A DNA stretch of 64,000 nucleotides from Lentilactobacillus sunkii DSM 19904 (GCF_001435575.1 NZ_AZEA01000012.1:1-64000), one strand, 5' to 3'; positions 24,609-34,917 are shown, counted from the first letter of the stretch. Numbers and translations: made by a program. Notes: generated by a model not told the origin, from the sequence alone.

Positions 24609-25325
24609 ATGATTGATTCTAAAATTCAAGCTGAATTTGATGATGCAAGAAGGATTGTCTTTCTGACTGGTGCGGGAGTTTCAACAGCATCAGGGATTCC
24701 TGATTACCGTTCAAAAAATGGTCTGTATACAAATGACAAATCCGATAAGCCCGCTGAATATTATTTGAGTTCGGACTGTTTGCGTCAAGAGCCAAAAGTA
24801 TTCTGGGAGTACGAAAAATCAAATATGTATTATCCAGATGCCAAGCCGAATGTGATTCATGAACGCCAAGCCGAGTTCACTCAAAAAAAGGATGCGGTCG
24901 TGGTTACCCAAAATATTGACAGCCTTTATCGAAAAGCCGGCACCAAGCATTTAGTCGAATTTCACGGCAATCTGTATAAAGTGTATTGCCAGAAGTGTCA
25001 TAAAACCGTTGACTACACTGAGTATTTGAAGAGTATGTATCATGAAAATTGTGGTGGGGTTTTACGCCCGGACATCGTCTTATACGGCGAAGGATTGGAT
25101 CCGGTTGCTATTTCCAAGAGTGTCGATGCAGTTTCCAAAGCTGATTTGATTGTGATTGTCGGCACCTCAATGCGGGTTTATCCATTTGCCGGGCTGATTG
25201 ATTATCGGTCTCAAAATGCGAAAGTTTTGGCAGTTAACGAGGAGCAGCTGCAATTTAATTTTCCATTTACGATGGTCAAGGCAAATGCGGTTGATTTCTT
25301 TAAAGATTTAAAGGTGAATGCCTGA
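24609..25325 (+). CDS. NAD-dependent protein deacylase, sirtuin
   Basis: A 238-aa Sir2-family enzyme removing acyl groups from lysines while consuming NAD. GAGVSTASGIPDYRS (21-35) binds NAD, QNID is at 101-104 and the catalytic base is His119 in FHG. The zinc site is unusual: Cys127, Cys130 and Cys148 are present, but the fourth position is His145 (HENC instead of CxxC). An AAAGGAGGAA ribosome site precedes the ATG. Targets are unknown. Confidence 0.9.
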   Translation: MIDSKIQAEFDDARRIVFLTGAGVSTASGIPDYRSKNGLYTNDKSDKPAEYYLSSDCLRQEPKVFWEYEKSNMYYPDAKPNVIHERQAEFTQKKDAVVVTQNIDSLYRKAGTKHLVEFHGNLYKVYCQKCHKTVDYTEYLKSMYHENCGGVLRPDIVLYGEGLDPVAISKSVDAVSKADLIVIVGTSMRVYPFAGLIDYRSQNAKVLAVNEEQLQFNFPFTMVKANAVDFFKDLKVNA

Positions 25326-25346
25326 TTGTTTGAGGAGGTGGGATGA

Positions 25347-26195
25347 TTGATTACAATTGGATTAACGACGTTTTCCGATCATCCCTCACTGATTGATGGG
25401 GCCAAACGGAAAGTCCGTTTAACCGAATACAGCGGCTATTTTCCGGTTGTGGAGCTTGATACGCCCTTTTACGCCATTCCCAAAGTGTCGGTTGTCGAAA
25501 ACTGGCAGAAGCAGGTACCGGACAACTTTCAATTCATTTTGAAGGCTAACCGGGTGATGACCATGCATGATCAGGGAAGTTCAGATCCTGTAGATAATGA
25601 GCACCGATTTGTGGAATTTAATAATTACAAACGGGCGGTTGCAACATTATTACAGACCGGACAGTTGAAAGCTATCCTGTTTCAGTTCCCGCCATACTTC
25701 GCCAGAAGCATTGCAACTATTCAATATCTAAGACGAATCAGTAACTTGATGGCGGGGTATCCAGTTGCCATCGAGTTTCGAAATTCAACCTGGTATGGAG
25801 AAGAGATTACTCAAGATGTCGCTGGCTACCTTCAGGAGTTAGGCATGACGATGGTGGCCGTGGACGAGCCACACACCACAAATGCTGGCGTTCCATTTGA
25901 ACCGGTGGTGACCAATGAAGACTTGGCACTCTTGAGACTTCATGGCAGAAACGTCAAGGGCTGGACGGAACATTCTGCAGACTGGCGGGGCAAGCGGACT
26001 CTGTATAGATATTCGGAAGAAGAACTGCAGGAATTCCGCAAAGTGGTGATGGAGCTGGACAAGCAGACTAAGGAAGTCTGCGTAATCTTCAATAACAACA
26101 GCGGGGGAGATGCCGCGGATAATGCCCTCCAACTAAAAAAGATGCTGGGCATCGATTTCGGCGGATTGTCACCGGTGCAGATGGATTTGTTTTGA
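25347..26195 (+). CDS. DUF72 family protein
   Basis: A 282-aa protein of the DUF72 (YecE-like) family, predicted TIM-barrel fold, function unknown. Family marks are the early VELDTPFYAIP segment (35-45), FQFILKANRVMT (61-72), LFQFPPYF near 112 and AIEFRNSTWY near 144. I start at TTG 25347 with GAGGAGGTGGG seven bases upstream; the ATG just before it is out of frame. It is the last gene of the mvaA operon and is followed by repeats without a clear terminator. Confidence 0.85.
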   Translation: MITIGLTTFSDHPSLIDGAKRKVRLTEYSGYFPVVELDTPFYAIPKVSVVENWQKQVPDNFQFILKANRVMTMHDQGSSDPVDNEHRFVEFNNYKRAVATLLQTGQLKAILFQFPPYFARSIATIQYLRRISNLMAGYPVAIEFRNSTWYGEEITQDVAGYLQELGMTMVAVDEPHTTNAGVPFEPVVTNEDLALLRLHGRNVKGWTEHSADWRGKRTLYRYSEEELQEFRKVVMELDKQTKEVCVIFNNNSGGDAADNALQLKKMLGIDFGGLSPVQMDLF

Positions 26196-26313
26196 GTGCG
26201 ACGAGGGTCGGTTGATGCGGTTTCTAAGGGGATTTAATTAAAGTCCCAGGTTTGGGACTTTGGTTAAATCCCCTTAGAAGTAAGCATCAGACCCGTCGGA
26301 GCACGTTATGGCT
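26195..26313. repeat. Palindromic intergenic repeat after the DUF72 gene
   Basis: GAGTGCGACGAGGGTCGGTTGATGC opens the unit at the DUF72 stop. A long inverted repeat spans 26222-26279: TTCTAAGGGGATTTAA pairs with TTAAATCCCCTTAGAA, and AAAGTCCCA with TGGGACTTT. Outer TGATGC pairs with GCATCA. The unit closes GACCCGTCGGAGCACGTT. Same layout as the copies after cydC. Confidence 0.75.
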
Positions 26314-26358
26314 AAGTAGCAGTGAACACTGGACTTGAAACAAGTAAGCAGCAGACCC

Positions 26359-26394
26359 GTCGCCAAGTAGGCTAGGCAGGCTTTCAGCCGGCGC
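26359..26394 (+). repeat. GTAGGCTAG cassette, copy 3
   Basis: A 36-base cassette GTCGCCAAGTAGGCTAGGC… follows CAGACCC, the usual right boundary of the palindromic unit. It is related to the 9.7-kb cassettes over GTCGCC-n2-GTAGGCTAG but differs after that. Confidence 0.75.
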
Positions 26395-26429
26395 GTCGCC
26401 AGGTAGGCTAGGCAGGCTTTCAGCCGGCC
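26395..26429 (+). repeat. GTAGGCTAG cassette, copy 4 (tandem)
   Basis: This tandem copy of the preceding cassette differs at two or three positions and is followed by GTCGGAGCACGTTA. From 26440 to 26610 I see no gene; an apparent minus-strand frame there only translates the repeats. Confidence 0.75.
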
Positions 26430-26617
26430 GTCGGAGCACGTTAAGGCTCGTTAGCAGTGAACATTGATCGAACTCACTCATCATCATCCCAATCGATAGA
26501 AGCCATGGCCGACAATTGAGCAGAAAATTCATCCTATAATTTTTGTATTTTTCCCTCACAAATAATTTCCATATTATTGCATCAAGTTCAAATCCAATCG
26601 CCATTCTAAAAAATATT

Positions 26618-26626
26618 TGCTATACT
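26618..26626 (+). promoter_or_regulatory. metG extended -10 promoter
   Basis: TGCTATACT (TG-n-TATACT) lies about 50 bases before metG. No good -35 is visible. Confidence 0.55.
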
Positions 26627-26650
26627 GGATTGTAATATCCTAAAGAATAA

Positions 26651-28702
<2,052 letters not shown>

Positions 28703-28740
28703 ATTGTCAATTTGTGGCAAAGTTAATATAGTGAAAAACG

Positions 28741-28785
28741 AGGGATTGGCAGCAAGACGCAAGTTTTGTCACAATCCCTGTTTTT
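28741..28785 (+). terminator. Terminator after metG
   Basis: AGGGATTG (28741-28748) pairs with CAATCCCT (28772-28779) and is followed by GTTTTT. The large loop may make it partial, allowing readthrough into tatD. Confidence 0.6.
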
Positions 28786-28809
28786 ATCGGAAAGATTTGG
28801 GAGCAAACA

Positions 28810-29586
28810 ATGAAAATATTTGATTCACATACCCATTTAAATGATGAACACTTGTATCCGGAAGCCGATAAGTACTTTAAGCATGCCCAAAACCTTGGGG
28901 TTGTGAAGATTGCCAACGTGGGTTCCAACCAAAAACTTAACGACCTTTCGTTGGAGTTGGCGGCAAAGTATCCCGATATGTATTCGATTATCGGCTGGCA
29001 TCCGGAAGACTCGATTTATTATCATGAAGAACAAGAAAAACTGTTGATTGAACAGCTTCAAAGTCCAAAGGTGGTTGCTCTCGGAGAAATTGGGCTGGAT
29101 TATCACCAAACTGCCTCACCGAGGGATGTCCAAAAGCGGGTATTTAAGCGGCAAATTGATATTGCCAAACAATTGCATCTGCCAATTTCCGTTCATAATC
29201 GAGATGCATTTGAAGACACCTATGCGATTTTAAAAGAAATGCACATTGCTGATATTCGCGGGGTGATGCACAGCTTTAATGGTGATCCGGAATGGCTTAA
29301 AAAATTTTTGGATCTGGGGATGCTGGTTTCTTATAGTGGGGTTGCCAGCTTTAAGAAAACCCATGAGGTTCATGATGCCGTGAGAAACACGCCGTTTGAC
29401 AGTATGCTCGTCGAAACTGATGCACCTTACTTATCGCCGGAACCCTTGCGCGGCAAGCAAAATGAACCAGCCTATTCACTTTACACAGTTGAAGCACTTG
29501 CGCGAATATGCGACGTCAATCCGGATGTGATCGCGGAGCATACTTATGATAATACGATGCGCTTATTTAGAATTGAGGAATCATGA
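28810..29586 (+). CDS. tatD: TatD family metal-dependent DNase
   Basis: A 258-aa metal-dependent hydrolase of the TatD group, exonuclease-like. Metal ligands are visible as DSHTHLND (4-11), the Glu of ALGEIGLDYH near 95, His in PISVHNRDA near 130, His in GVMHSFNG near 153 and Asp in VETDAPYL near 205. Its place between metG and rnmV is the same in Bacillus (yabD). It overlaps rnmV by four bases. Confidence 0.92.
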   Translation: MKIFDSHTHLNDEHLYPEADKYFKHAQNLGVVKIANVGSNQKLNDLSLELAAKYPDMYSIIGWHPEDSIYYHEEQEKLLIEQLQSPKVVALGEIGLDYHQTASPRDVQKRVFKRQIDIAKQLHLPISVHNRDAFEDTYAILKEMHIADIRGVMHSFNGDPEWLKKFLDLGMLVSYSGVASFKKTHEVHDAVRNTPFDSMLVETDAPYLSPEPLRGKQNEPAYSLYTVEALARICDVNPDVIAEHTYDNTMRLFRIEES

Positions 29587-30149
29587 AAAAAATTAAAGAA
29601 GTCATTGTCGTTGAAGGAAAAGACGACACCAAAAGAATCCAAAGAGCTGTCGATGCCGACACGATCGAAACCCGTGGGTCGGCAATCCCAGATGAGACCC
29701 TTGATCTGATTAAAAAGGTTGCGCAAACACGAGGAATCATTGTTTTTACAGATCCTGACTTTTCTGGAGAGAAGATTCGCAAGGCAATTTCTGCAGAAGT
29801 GCCCAACGCAAAGCACGCCTTCATTACCAGAAAGCAGGGGGTTCCTAGCCGTTCAGACGGGTCCTTAGGCGTTGAACATGCCAGTGTCGAGTCAATCCGT
29901 GAGGCACTTAGCAAAGTTTACACTGAAGATGATTCTGCTGGAGAGATTATTTCCAAGGCAGAATTAATGAAAGAAGGCCTGATGGGCAATCCCAGTGCCA
30001 AGAAACGCCGGGAATGTCTCGGTGAAATTTTACGAATTGGTTATGTGAATGGTAAACAGCTCCAACATCGGTTAAGGATGTTTGGCATCAGTCACGATGA
30101 ATTCTTAAATGCCGTTCAGCAAATTGATAAGGAGGAAACCCATGACTGA
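29583..30149 (+). CDS. rnmV: Ribonuclease M5
   Basis: A 188-aa Toprim-domain nuclease that matures 5S rRNA. The Toprim glutamate is in VVEGKDD (8-14) and the aspartates in FTDPDFSGEKIRK (near 55-67). The start overlaps tatD (ATGA). The 3' end overlaps ksgA by eight bases, the usual arrangement in Firmicutes. Confidence 0.94.
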   Translation: MKKIKEVIVVEGKDDTKRIQRAVDADTIETRGSAIPDETLDLIKKVAQTRGIIVFTDPDFSGEKIRKAISAEVPNAKHAFITRKQGVPSRSDGSLGVEHASVESIREALSKVYTEDDSAGEIISKAELMKEGLMGNPSAKKRRECLGEILRIGYVNGKQLQHRLRMFGISHDEFLNAVQQIDKEETHD

Positions 30150-31032
30150 ATATCCACAAATTGCAAGCCCAACGCGAACTCAAGCAATTTTGAACCGCTA
30201 TCACTTATCGGCCAAGAAAAGCTTGGGACAAAACTTTCTAACCGACCTGGGTGTATTAGATAACATTGTCGAAGCCGCCGAGATTACAAAAGAAGACAAT
30301 GTGATTGAAATTGGTCCCGGAATTGGTGGCTTAACGGAACAGTTGGCCAAAGCAGCCAATCAGGTACTGGCCTTTGAAATTGATGCCAATTTATTGCCGG
30401 TTTTGGCGGAAACTTTGGCACCATACGATAACATCAAAATTATCAATCAAGATATTTTAAAAGCCAATCTTCCTGAAATTATCAGTCAGTCCTTTGAATC
30501 CGATAAACAATTAAAAGTGGTCGCTAATTTGCCGTACTACATCACGACGCCAATCGTGATGGATCTGATTGCAGGACAAACAAGCTTTGATGCCATTGTT
30601 GTAATGATGCAAAAAGAAGTGGCAGAACGACTGAATGCTGAGCCCTCAACCAAGCCTTACGGATCTTTATCCGTGATTGTTCAAGAACTTAATCACGTTG
30701 AAATCTCATTCATTGTTCCCAAGACGGCATTTATTCCGCAGCCAAAGGTGGATTCTGCAATTGTTAAGTTGACACCCCGGATGGATAAGCACGTTCAACC
30801 ATTTGACCAAAAGGTTTTTATCAGCTTTGTACGAGGATGTTTTATGCACCAACGAAAGACGCTTTGGAATAATTTACAGGGAATTTTTGGTAAAACGCCT
30901 GAAGTCAAAGCGGCAATTAAAGATGTTTTGGCAGCGGTCAACATAGATGCCGGTGATCGGCCCGAGAGTCTCACAGTGGCACAGTTTGTTGCCATGACAA
31001 ATGCATTTCATACTCTGAAAAATCTCATCTAA
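30142..31032 (+). CDS. ksgA: 16S rRNA dimethyladenosine transferase
   Basis: A 296-aa S-adenosylmethionine-dependent enzyme that dimethylates two adjacent adenines near the 3' end of 16S rRNA. The SAM motif IEIGPGIGGLTE is near 55-66 and the catalytic NLPYYI near 123-128. The C-terminal helical domain is complete. The start ATG 30142 lies behind AAGGAGGAAACCC within the end of rnmV. Confidence 0.95.
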   Translation: MTEYPQIASPTRTQAILNRYHLSAKKSLGQNFLTDLGVLDNIVEAAEITKEDNVIEIGPGIGGLTEQLAKAANQVLAFEIDANLLPVLAETLAPYDNIKIINQDILKANLPEIISQSFESDKQLKVVANLPYYITTPIVMDLIAGQTSFDAIVVMMQKEVAERLNAEPSTKPYGSLSVIVQELNHVEISFIVPKTAFIPQPKVDSAIVKLTPRMDKHVQPFDQKVFISFVRGCFMHQRKTLWNNLQGIFGKTPEVKAAIKDVLAAVNIDAGDRPESLTVAQFVAMTNAFHTLKNLI

Positions 31033-31079
31033 ATTTTATTGTTTTATTATTGCCAGAACGCTTAATTTGTGGTAGAAAA

Positions 31080-31108
31080 TTGCCTTTCTATAACTCTTGT
31101 GATATAAT
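31080..31108 (+). promoter_or_regulatory. veg promoter
   Basis: TTGCCT (31080-31085) and TATAAT (31103-31108) are separated by exactly 17 bases. The veg promoter is also one of the strongest in B. subtilis. Confidence 0.8.
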
Positions 31109-31130
31109 GATTTATCGTGAGGTGAGTAGA

Positions 31131-31379
31131 ATGCCAGTGACTTTATCAGTTATTAAGCACAAGATGGACGATCATATCGGCCAACACGTACAAGTTACTT
31201 CTCAAATTGGGAGAAGAAAAACAACTAAACGCCAGGGAATTTTGAGGGAAACTTTTCCGGCTATTTTTGTTGTTGAATTAGATCCGGGGAAAGCAAGTTT
31301 TGAGAGAGTTTCATATAGTTATACTGATATTTTAACCAAAAATATCGAAGTTGATTTTGATAATGCTAAAGCTATGTAA
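31131..31379 (+). CDS. veg: Veg family protein
   Basis: An 82-aa protein matching Veg, a small, highly expressed SH3-like protein linked to biofilm control in B. subtilis. The conserved blocks HIGQHVQVTSQIGRRKT and GILRETFPAIFVVEL are present. The start is ATG 31131 behind GTGAGGTGAG. Upstream in-frame codons lie inside the promoter and are excluded. Gene order with ksgA before and ispE and purR after agrees with Bacillus. Confidence 0.93.
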   Translation: MPVTLSVIKHKMDDHIGQHVQVTSQIGRRKTTKRQGILRETFPAIFVVELDPGKASFERVSYSYTDILTKNIEVDFDNAKAM

Positions 31380-31398
31380 AGCTAAAATCCTTGTTTGG

Positions 31399-31416
31399 GG
31401 CCTGTTAGGCCTTTTT
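31399..31416 (+). terminator. Terminator after veg
   Basis: A short GGCCT/AGGCC stem with a three-base loop is followed by TTTTTC. Confidence 0.65.
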
Positions 31417-31505
31417 CTTTTGCCCTTTTGTAACCTAAACACTGACATTTTATTAATAATTTAGTATAATTTTGTTATTAATACACATTGAGGGGGTGGA
31501 TCCAA

Positions 31506-32378
31506 GTGAAACGAATTGTTCGGGCACCAGCAAAACTGAATTTGGGCTTGGATGCACCCTTTGTCCATCCGGATGGGGCAATTGAATGGCGGATGGTGAT
31601 GACCTCGATCGGGTTAAGTGACCACCTGCAAATTGAAACCACGGATCGGCACTCAAAAATTCACATTTTCTCTGACAGCAGCTTTTTGCCTAATGATCGA
31701 CGGAACTTGGCTTACCAAGCAGCTCACTTATTTCTATCCAAAGTTGGGATTCAAACCGGACTGGAAATTTCGATTAAGAAAAATATTCCGGTGGCTGCCG
31801 GTTTGGGTGGGGGGTCATCAGATGCCGCCGCCGTCCTTCGCACCCTGAATGAAATGTTTCAGACCGGATTGTCGCTTAAAGAGCTTGCCAACATCGGTAT
31901 TCAGGTGGACTCGGACGTTCCGTACTGTGTCTATAGCAGAACCGCCTTGGTGAGTGGTCGTGGTGAAATTGTGACGCCACTCAAAAAGCTTCCCAAGATG
32001 TGGTTTGTTTTGGCCAAGCCCAACGTCAGTGTTTCAACACCAAGAATTCTCAAACAAGTCGCAACCACTTCTGTCAGTCACCCACAAATTGACGAGTTGT
32101 TGAGCGGAATTGAAAGTGGAAACTATGATCAAATTGTCGCCAATATTGGGAACTCATTGGAAGAAATCACAACTGCCAGTCATCCACAAATTGAAACCCT
32201 AAAATCACGTTTGATCGAATATGGTGCGGATGGTTCCCAGATGAGCGGCAGCGGCCCAACGGTGTTTGGTATATGTCGGACAGAGTCCAGGGCCCACCGC
32301 GTGTATAACAGTATTTCCGGATTTTGTAATGAGGCTTATATTACCCAACCGGAATGCGATACGAATAAAGTATTTTAA
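31506..32378 (+). CDS. ispE: 4-diphosphocytidyl-2-C-methyl-D-erythritol kinase
   Basis: A 290-aa GHMP-family kinase. The ATP loop PVAAGLGGGSSDAAA is at 95-109, Lys10 lies in APAKLNLGL and the catalytic Asp in SDVPYC near 141, so the IspE active site looks intact. In the MEP pathway it phosphorylates CDP-methylerythritol. This organism has HMG-CoA reductase and lactobacilli use mevalonate instead, so the gene is probably an orphan with another kinase role or substrate. The start is GTG 31506 behind GAGGGGGTGG. Confidence 0.85.
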   Translation: MKRIVRAPAKLNLGLDAPFVHPDGAIEWRMVMTSIGLSDHLQIETTDRHSKIHIFSDSSFLPNDRRNLAYQAAHLFLSKVGIQTGLEISIKKNIPVAAGLGGGSSDAAAVLRTLNEMFQTGLSLKELANIGIQVDSDVPYCVYSRTALVSGRGEIVTPLKKLPKMWFVLAKPNVSVSTPRILKQVATTSVSHPQIDELLSGIESGNYDQIVANIGNSLEEITTASHPQIETLKSRLIEYGADGSQMSGSGPTVFGICRTESRAHRVYNSISGFCNEAYITQPECDTNKVF

Positions 32379-32390
32379 ATCAAGAAAACG

Positions 32391-32431
32391 GGGATGCGAA
32401 CAAAGCTTAAGTTTTGTTGAAGCAGCCCTTT
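32391..32431 (+). terminator. Terminator after ispE
   Basis: GGGATGC (32391-32397) and GCAGCCC (32422-32428) with inner ACAAA/TTTTGT form an imperfect hairpin followed by TTTT. Confidence 0.5.
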
Positions 32432-32448
32432 TAATTTGCCTGCAGTGA

Positions 32449-32495
32449 TTGACAAAACTTGAATTTAATCTAAACTAAAATAGTAATAATTACTT
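32449..32495 (+). promoter_or_regulatory. Promoter and Zur-like operator of the zinc ABC transporter
   Basis: TTGACA (32449-32454) and TAAACT (32471-32476) are 16 bases apart. Directly downstream TAGTAATAATTACTT (32481-32495) contains the perfect palindrome AGTAAT-A-ATTACT in the 7-1-7 layout of Fur-family sites. It is closest to the Zur consensus TCGTAAT-n-ATTACGA. Binding there would cover the transcription start and repress when zinc is plentiful. AdcR sites (TTAACYRGTTAA) do not match. Confidence 0.6.
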
Positions 32496-32522
32496 TTTAC
32501 AAAGTTGTGGAGGTATTTTCAT

Positions 32523-33206
32523 TTGCGTGAAACGTTAATTTCAGTTGAGAACCTATCATTAAATTTTCCCAATCACCAAGTGCTCTCTGACTTGAGTTTT
32601 GATGTTCAAAGAGGCGAGTTTCTGGGTATAATTGGCGAAAATGGGGTGGGCAAGACCACCTTGATCCGAGTTATTTTGAATCAACTCAAGCCTTCAAGCG
32701 GCCGAATCCGAATTAAGGATGGGCTGCGGATCGGCTACGTTCCACAGTTTCGAAATGTTGATGTTGAATATCCGCTTTCCATTGAGGATTTCATTTCACT
32801 TAATTTCACCGGTATCAAATTGCCATGGCTCTCCCGTAAAGAAAAGCAAAAGATTCAGACTGTCATTAAGCAGGTCAATCTCGAGCACATTTCAAAAAGA
32901 CCGCTCGGGTTGGCTTCAGGCGGTGAAAAGCAAAAGGCATATTTGGCACAGGCACTCATAAACGACCCGGATTTGTTAATCTTAGACGAGTCAACGGCGA
33001 GCCTGGATCCAAATACCAAGCGGGAGCTCTTGGACGTTGTTCTTAGATTGAATAAAGAACTGGGATTGACAATTATTTTTGTTTCCCATGATATGCAAGT
33101 CATCCATGAATATCCGGACCATTTCCTGTGGTTGACCAAAGACGGGTATACGTCAGGTCCGATCAGTGAGCTCCACAATGATTCTAAGGAGGGCGAGTAT
33201 GTTTAG
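32523..33206 (+). CDS. Metal (zinc-type) ABC transporter ATP-binding protein
   Basis: A 227-aa ATPase of the ZnuC/AdcC group. Walker A is GENGVGKTT (about 35-43), signature LASGGEKQK near 132 and Walker B LLILDES near 152, where the usual proline is serine. The switch His is in VSHDM. I start at TTG 32523 with GGAGGT eight bases upstream. It overlaps the permease by eight bases. No metal-binding lipoprotein gene accompanies the pair, so the substrate-binding protein must be encoded elsewhere. Confidence 0.83.
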   Translation: MRETLISVENLSLNFPNHQVLSDLSFDVQRGEFLGIIGENGVGKTTLIRVILNQLKPSSGRIRIKDGLRIGYVPQFRNVDVEYPLSIEDFISLNFTGIKLPWLSRKEKQKIQTVIKQVNLEHISKRPLGLASGGEKQKAYLAQALINDPDLLILDESTASLDPNTKRELLDVVLRLNKELGLTIIFVSHDMQVIHEYPDHFLWLTKDGYTSGPISELHNDSKEGEYV

Positions 33207-34002
33207 TTTTGAATTTATGCGTAACGCATATCTGGCTGGAACATTAATTGCCATTGTCAGTGGGATTATGGGCGTCTTCGTTGTTGCCAGGAATATGCCT
33301 TTCATGACCCATACCTTGTCAGAAATTGGGTTTGCCGGGGCATCTTTTGGAATATTTATCGGCTGGACCCCGTTGAATGGAATGTTGGCATTTACAACAG
33401 TCAGTTCGATTCTGGTTGGCGAATTAAGCGGTGCCGTGGAATCACGGCGGGAGTCTGTAATCAGTGCGATTTCCGGGCTGTTCATTGGTTTGGGCATTTT
33501 ATTTTTGTCATTGTCCAATAAAAATTCAAGTTATGCGACCAACATTCTTTTTGGGAGTGTGATTGGTATCAGTCATCAAGAAGTCGTTCAGATGGCTGTG
33601 TTATCGGTTTTAGTTTTAATCGTCTTGTTTTTTATTTTCAGAAACCTAAAAGATGATTCATTTGACGCCGTTGGTGCGAAAACAAACCACATTCACAGTT
33701 CGATTATTTCAATTATTTTTCTGGTTTTGTTGGCGTTTAGTGTGAGTGTTGCCGCCCAGATTGTTGGTTCGTTATTAATTTTTGTGTTATTGACTTTACC
33801 GGCTGCCAGTTCCAAATATTTTGCCCATACTGTTCTTTCAATGATGCTCTTGGCAATCGGATTTGCTTTATTCGGCGTTTGGTTTGGCCTTTATCTGGGT
33901 TATATTACCAACTGGCCGGTTACTTTCTTCATTGCCAGTATTGAAGCCGCCATTTATGGCGGAGCCCTGCTTTATAATTCAATTGCCAATAAAAGCAGAT
34001 AA
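33199..34002 (+). CDS. Metal (zinc-type) ABC transporter permease
   Basis: A 267-aa ABC-3 family permease with about seven or eight membrane segments (VVARNMPFMTHTLSEIGFAGASFG is the family core near 33-56). The LLIFVLLTLPAASSKYFA segment near 195-212 is typical of ZnuB/AdcB. The start is ATG 33199 behind AAGGAGGGCG. With the preceding ATPase it should import zinc; manganese is the alternative. The Zur-like box upstream favours zinc. Confidence 0.83.
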   Translation: MFSFEFMRNAYLAGTLIAIVSGIMGVFVVARNMPFMTHTLSEIGFAGASFGIFIGWTPLNGMLAFTTVSSILVGELSGAVESRRESVISAISGLFIGLGILFLSLSNKNSSYATNILFGSVIGISHQEVVQMAVLSVLVLIVLFFIFRNLKDDSFDAVGAKTNHIHSSIISIIFLVLLAFSVSVAAQIVGSLLIFVLLTLPAASSKYFAHTVLSMMLLAIGFALFGVWFGLYLGYITNWPVTFFIASIEAAIYGGALLYNSIANKSR

Positions 34003-34040
34003 TTTTGAAATGGACTGATATTTTTCATCATATTCCCCCT

Positions 34041-34064
34041 AAAGCCGAACATTTATGATAAAAT
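34041..34064 (+). promoter_or_regulatory. PurBox and extended -10 promoter of purR
   Basis: AAAGCCGAACATT (34041-34053) matches 12 of 13 positions of the PurBox AWWWCCGAACWWT. TGATAAAAT (34056-34064) is an extended -10. The overlap suggests that PurR controls its own gene. Confidence 0.6.
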
Positions 34065-34098
34065 CAAAGGGATATTACATAAACTCGAGGTGGAATTT

Positions 34099-34917
34099 TT
34101 GAAAGTAAGAAGAAGTGATCGACTGATTGATATGACCCGCTATTTGCTTGAAAGACCGCATACCCTTGTACCATTGACTTTCTTTGCGGATCGATACGAT
34201 TCAGCCAAGTCCTCGATTAGTGAAGACTTAACTATTTTAAAACGAACATTTCAAGCCCGGGGGACCGGACTGCTTGAAACAATTCCTGGTGCCGCTGGCG
34301 GGACCAGGTTTTTGCCGTATATTCTAAAAGAAGAAGCTCAAGAAGTTGTTAACAAGTTGATCGAGGAGATGTCCTCGGATACCCGTTACCTTCCAGGGGG
34401 CTATGTTTACATGTCTGATCTATTAGGCAGCCCAGCGACTCTCAGGAAAATTGGGAGAATCTTTGCAACCCAATATTTGAATCAAAACGTTGATGCAGTG
34501 ATGACCATTGCGACCAAAGGGGTTCCCATTGCCCAAAGTGTCGCTGATTTCTTGAACGTGCCGTTTGTGATTGTTCGCCACGATACTGAAATCACCGAAG
34601 GATCGACGGTTAACGTCAACTATGTTTCCGGATCATCAACCAGAATTGAGAAAATGTCGCTGTCAAAGCGGAGCCTGAAACCGGATGCCAACGTTTTGAT
34701 CGTTGACGATTATATGCGTGGCGGTGGAACCGTTGGCGGAATGATTTCAATGGTTGAAGAATTTGACGCAAATCTGATTGGCGTTGGTGTCGTTGCTGAA
34801 AGTACCGCACCAAATGGCCGTAAAATTGGTGATTACACTTCACTGATGAGAGTGGATGCCGAGAACAATACCGTTGTTTCACAACCAGGAAACTACATCG
34901 AAAAAATATTTAATTAA
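34099..34917 (+). CDS. purR: Purine operon regulator PurR
   Basis: A 272-aa regulator with an N-terminal winged-helix domain (about 1-72; [17 protein letters not shown] at the start) and a phosphoribosyltransferase-fold domain. The PRPP loop [15 protein letters not shown] lies near 197-211. It senses PRPP and binds PurBoxes. The start is TTG 34099 behind GAGGTGG, giving the N-terminus of B. subtilis PurR. A GTG nine bases earlier overlaps the ribosome site. Confidence 0.93.
   Translation: MKVRRSDRLIDMTRYLLERPHTLVPLTFFADRYDSAKSSISEDLTILKRTFQARGTGLLETIPGAAGGTRFLPYILKEEAQEVVNKLIEEMSSDTRYLPGGYVYMSDLLGSPATLRKIGRIFATQYLNQNVDAVMTIATKGVPIAQSVADFLNVPFVIVRHDTEITEGSTVNVNYVSGSSTRIEKMSLSKRSLKPDANVLIVDDYMRGGGTVGGMISMVEEFDANLIGVGVVAESTAPNGRKIGDYTSLMRVDAENNTVVSQPGNYIEKIFN

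Noticed and set aside
26287-26604. A 105-codon minus-strand frame with repeated AESLPSL peptide
   Set aside because: It is the translation of the tandem cassettes and flanking palindrome, with no start signal.
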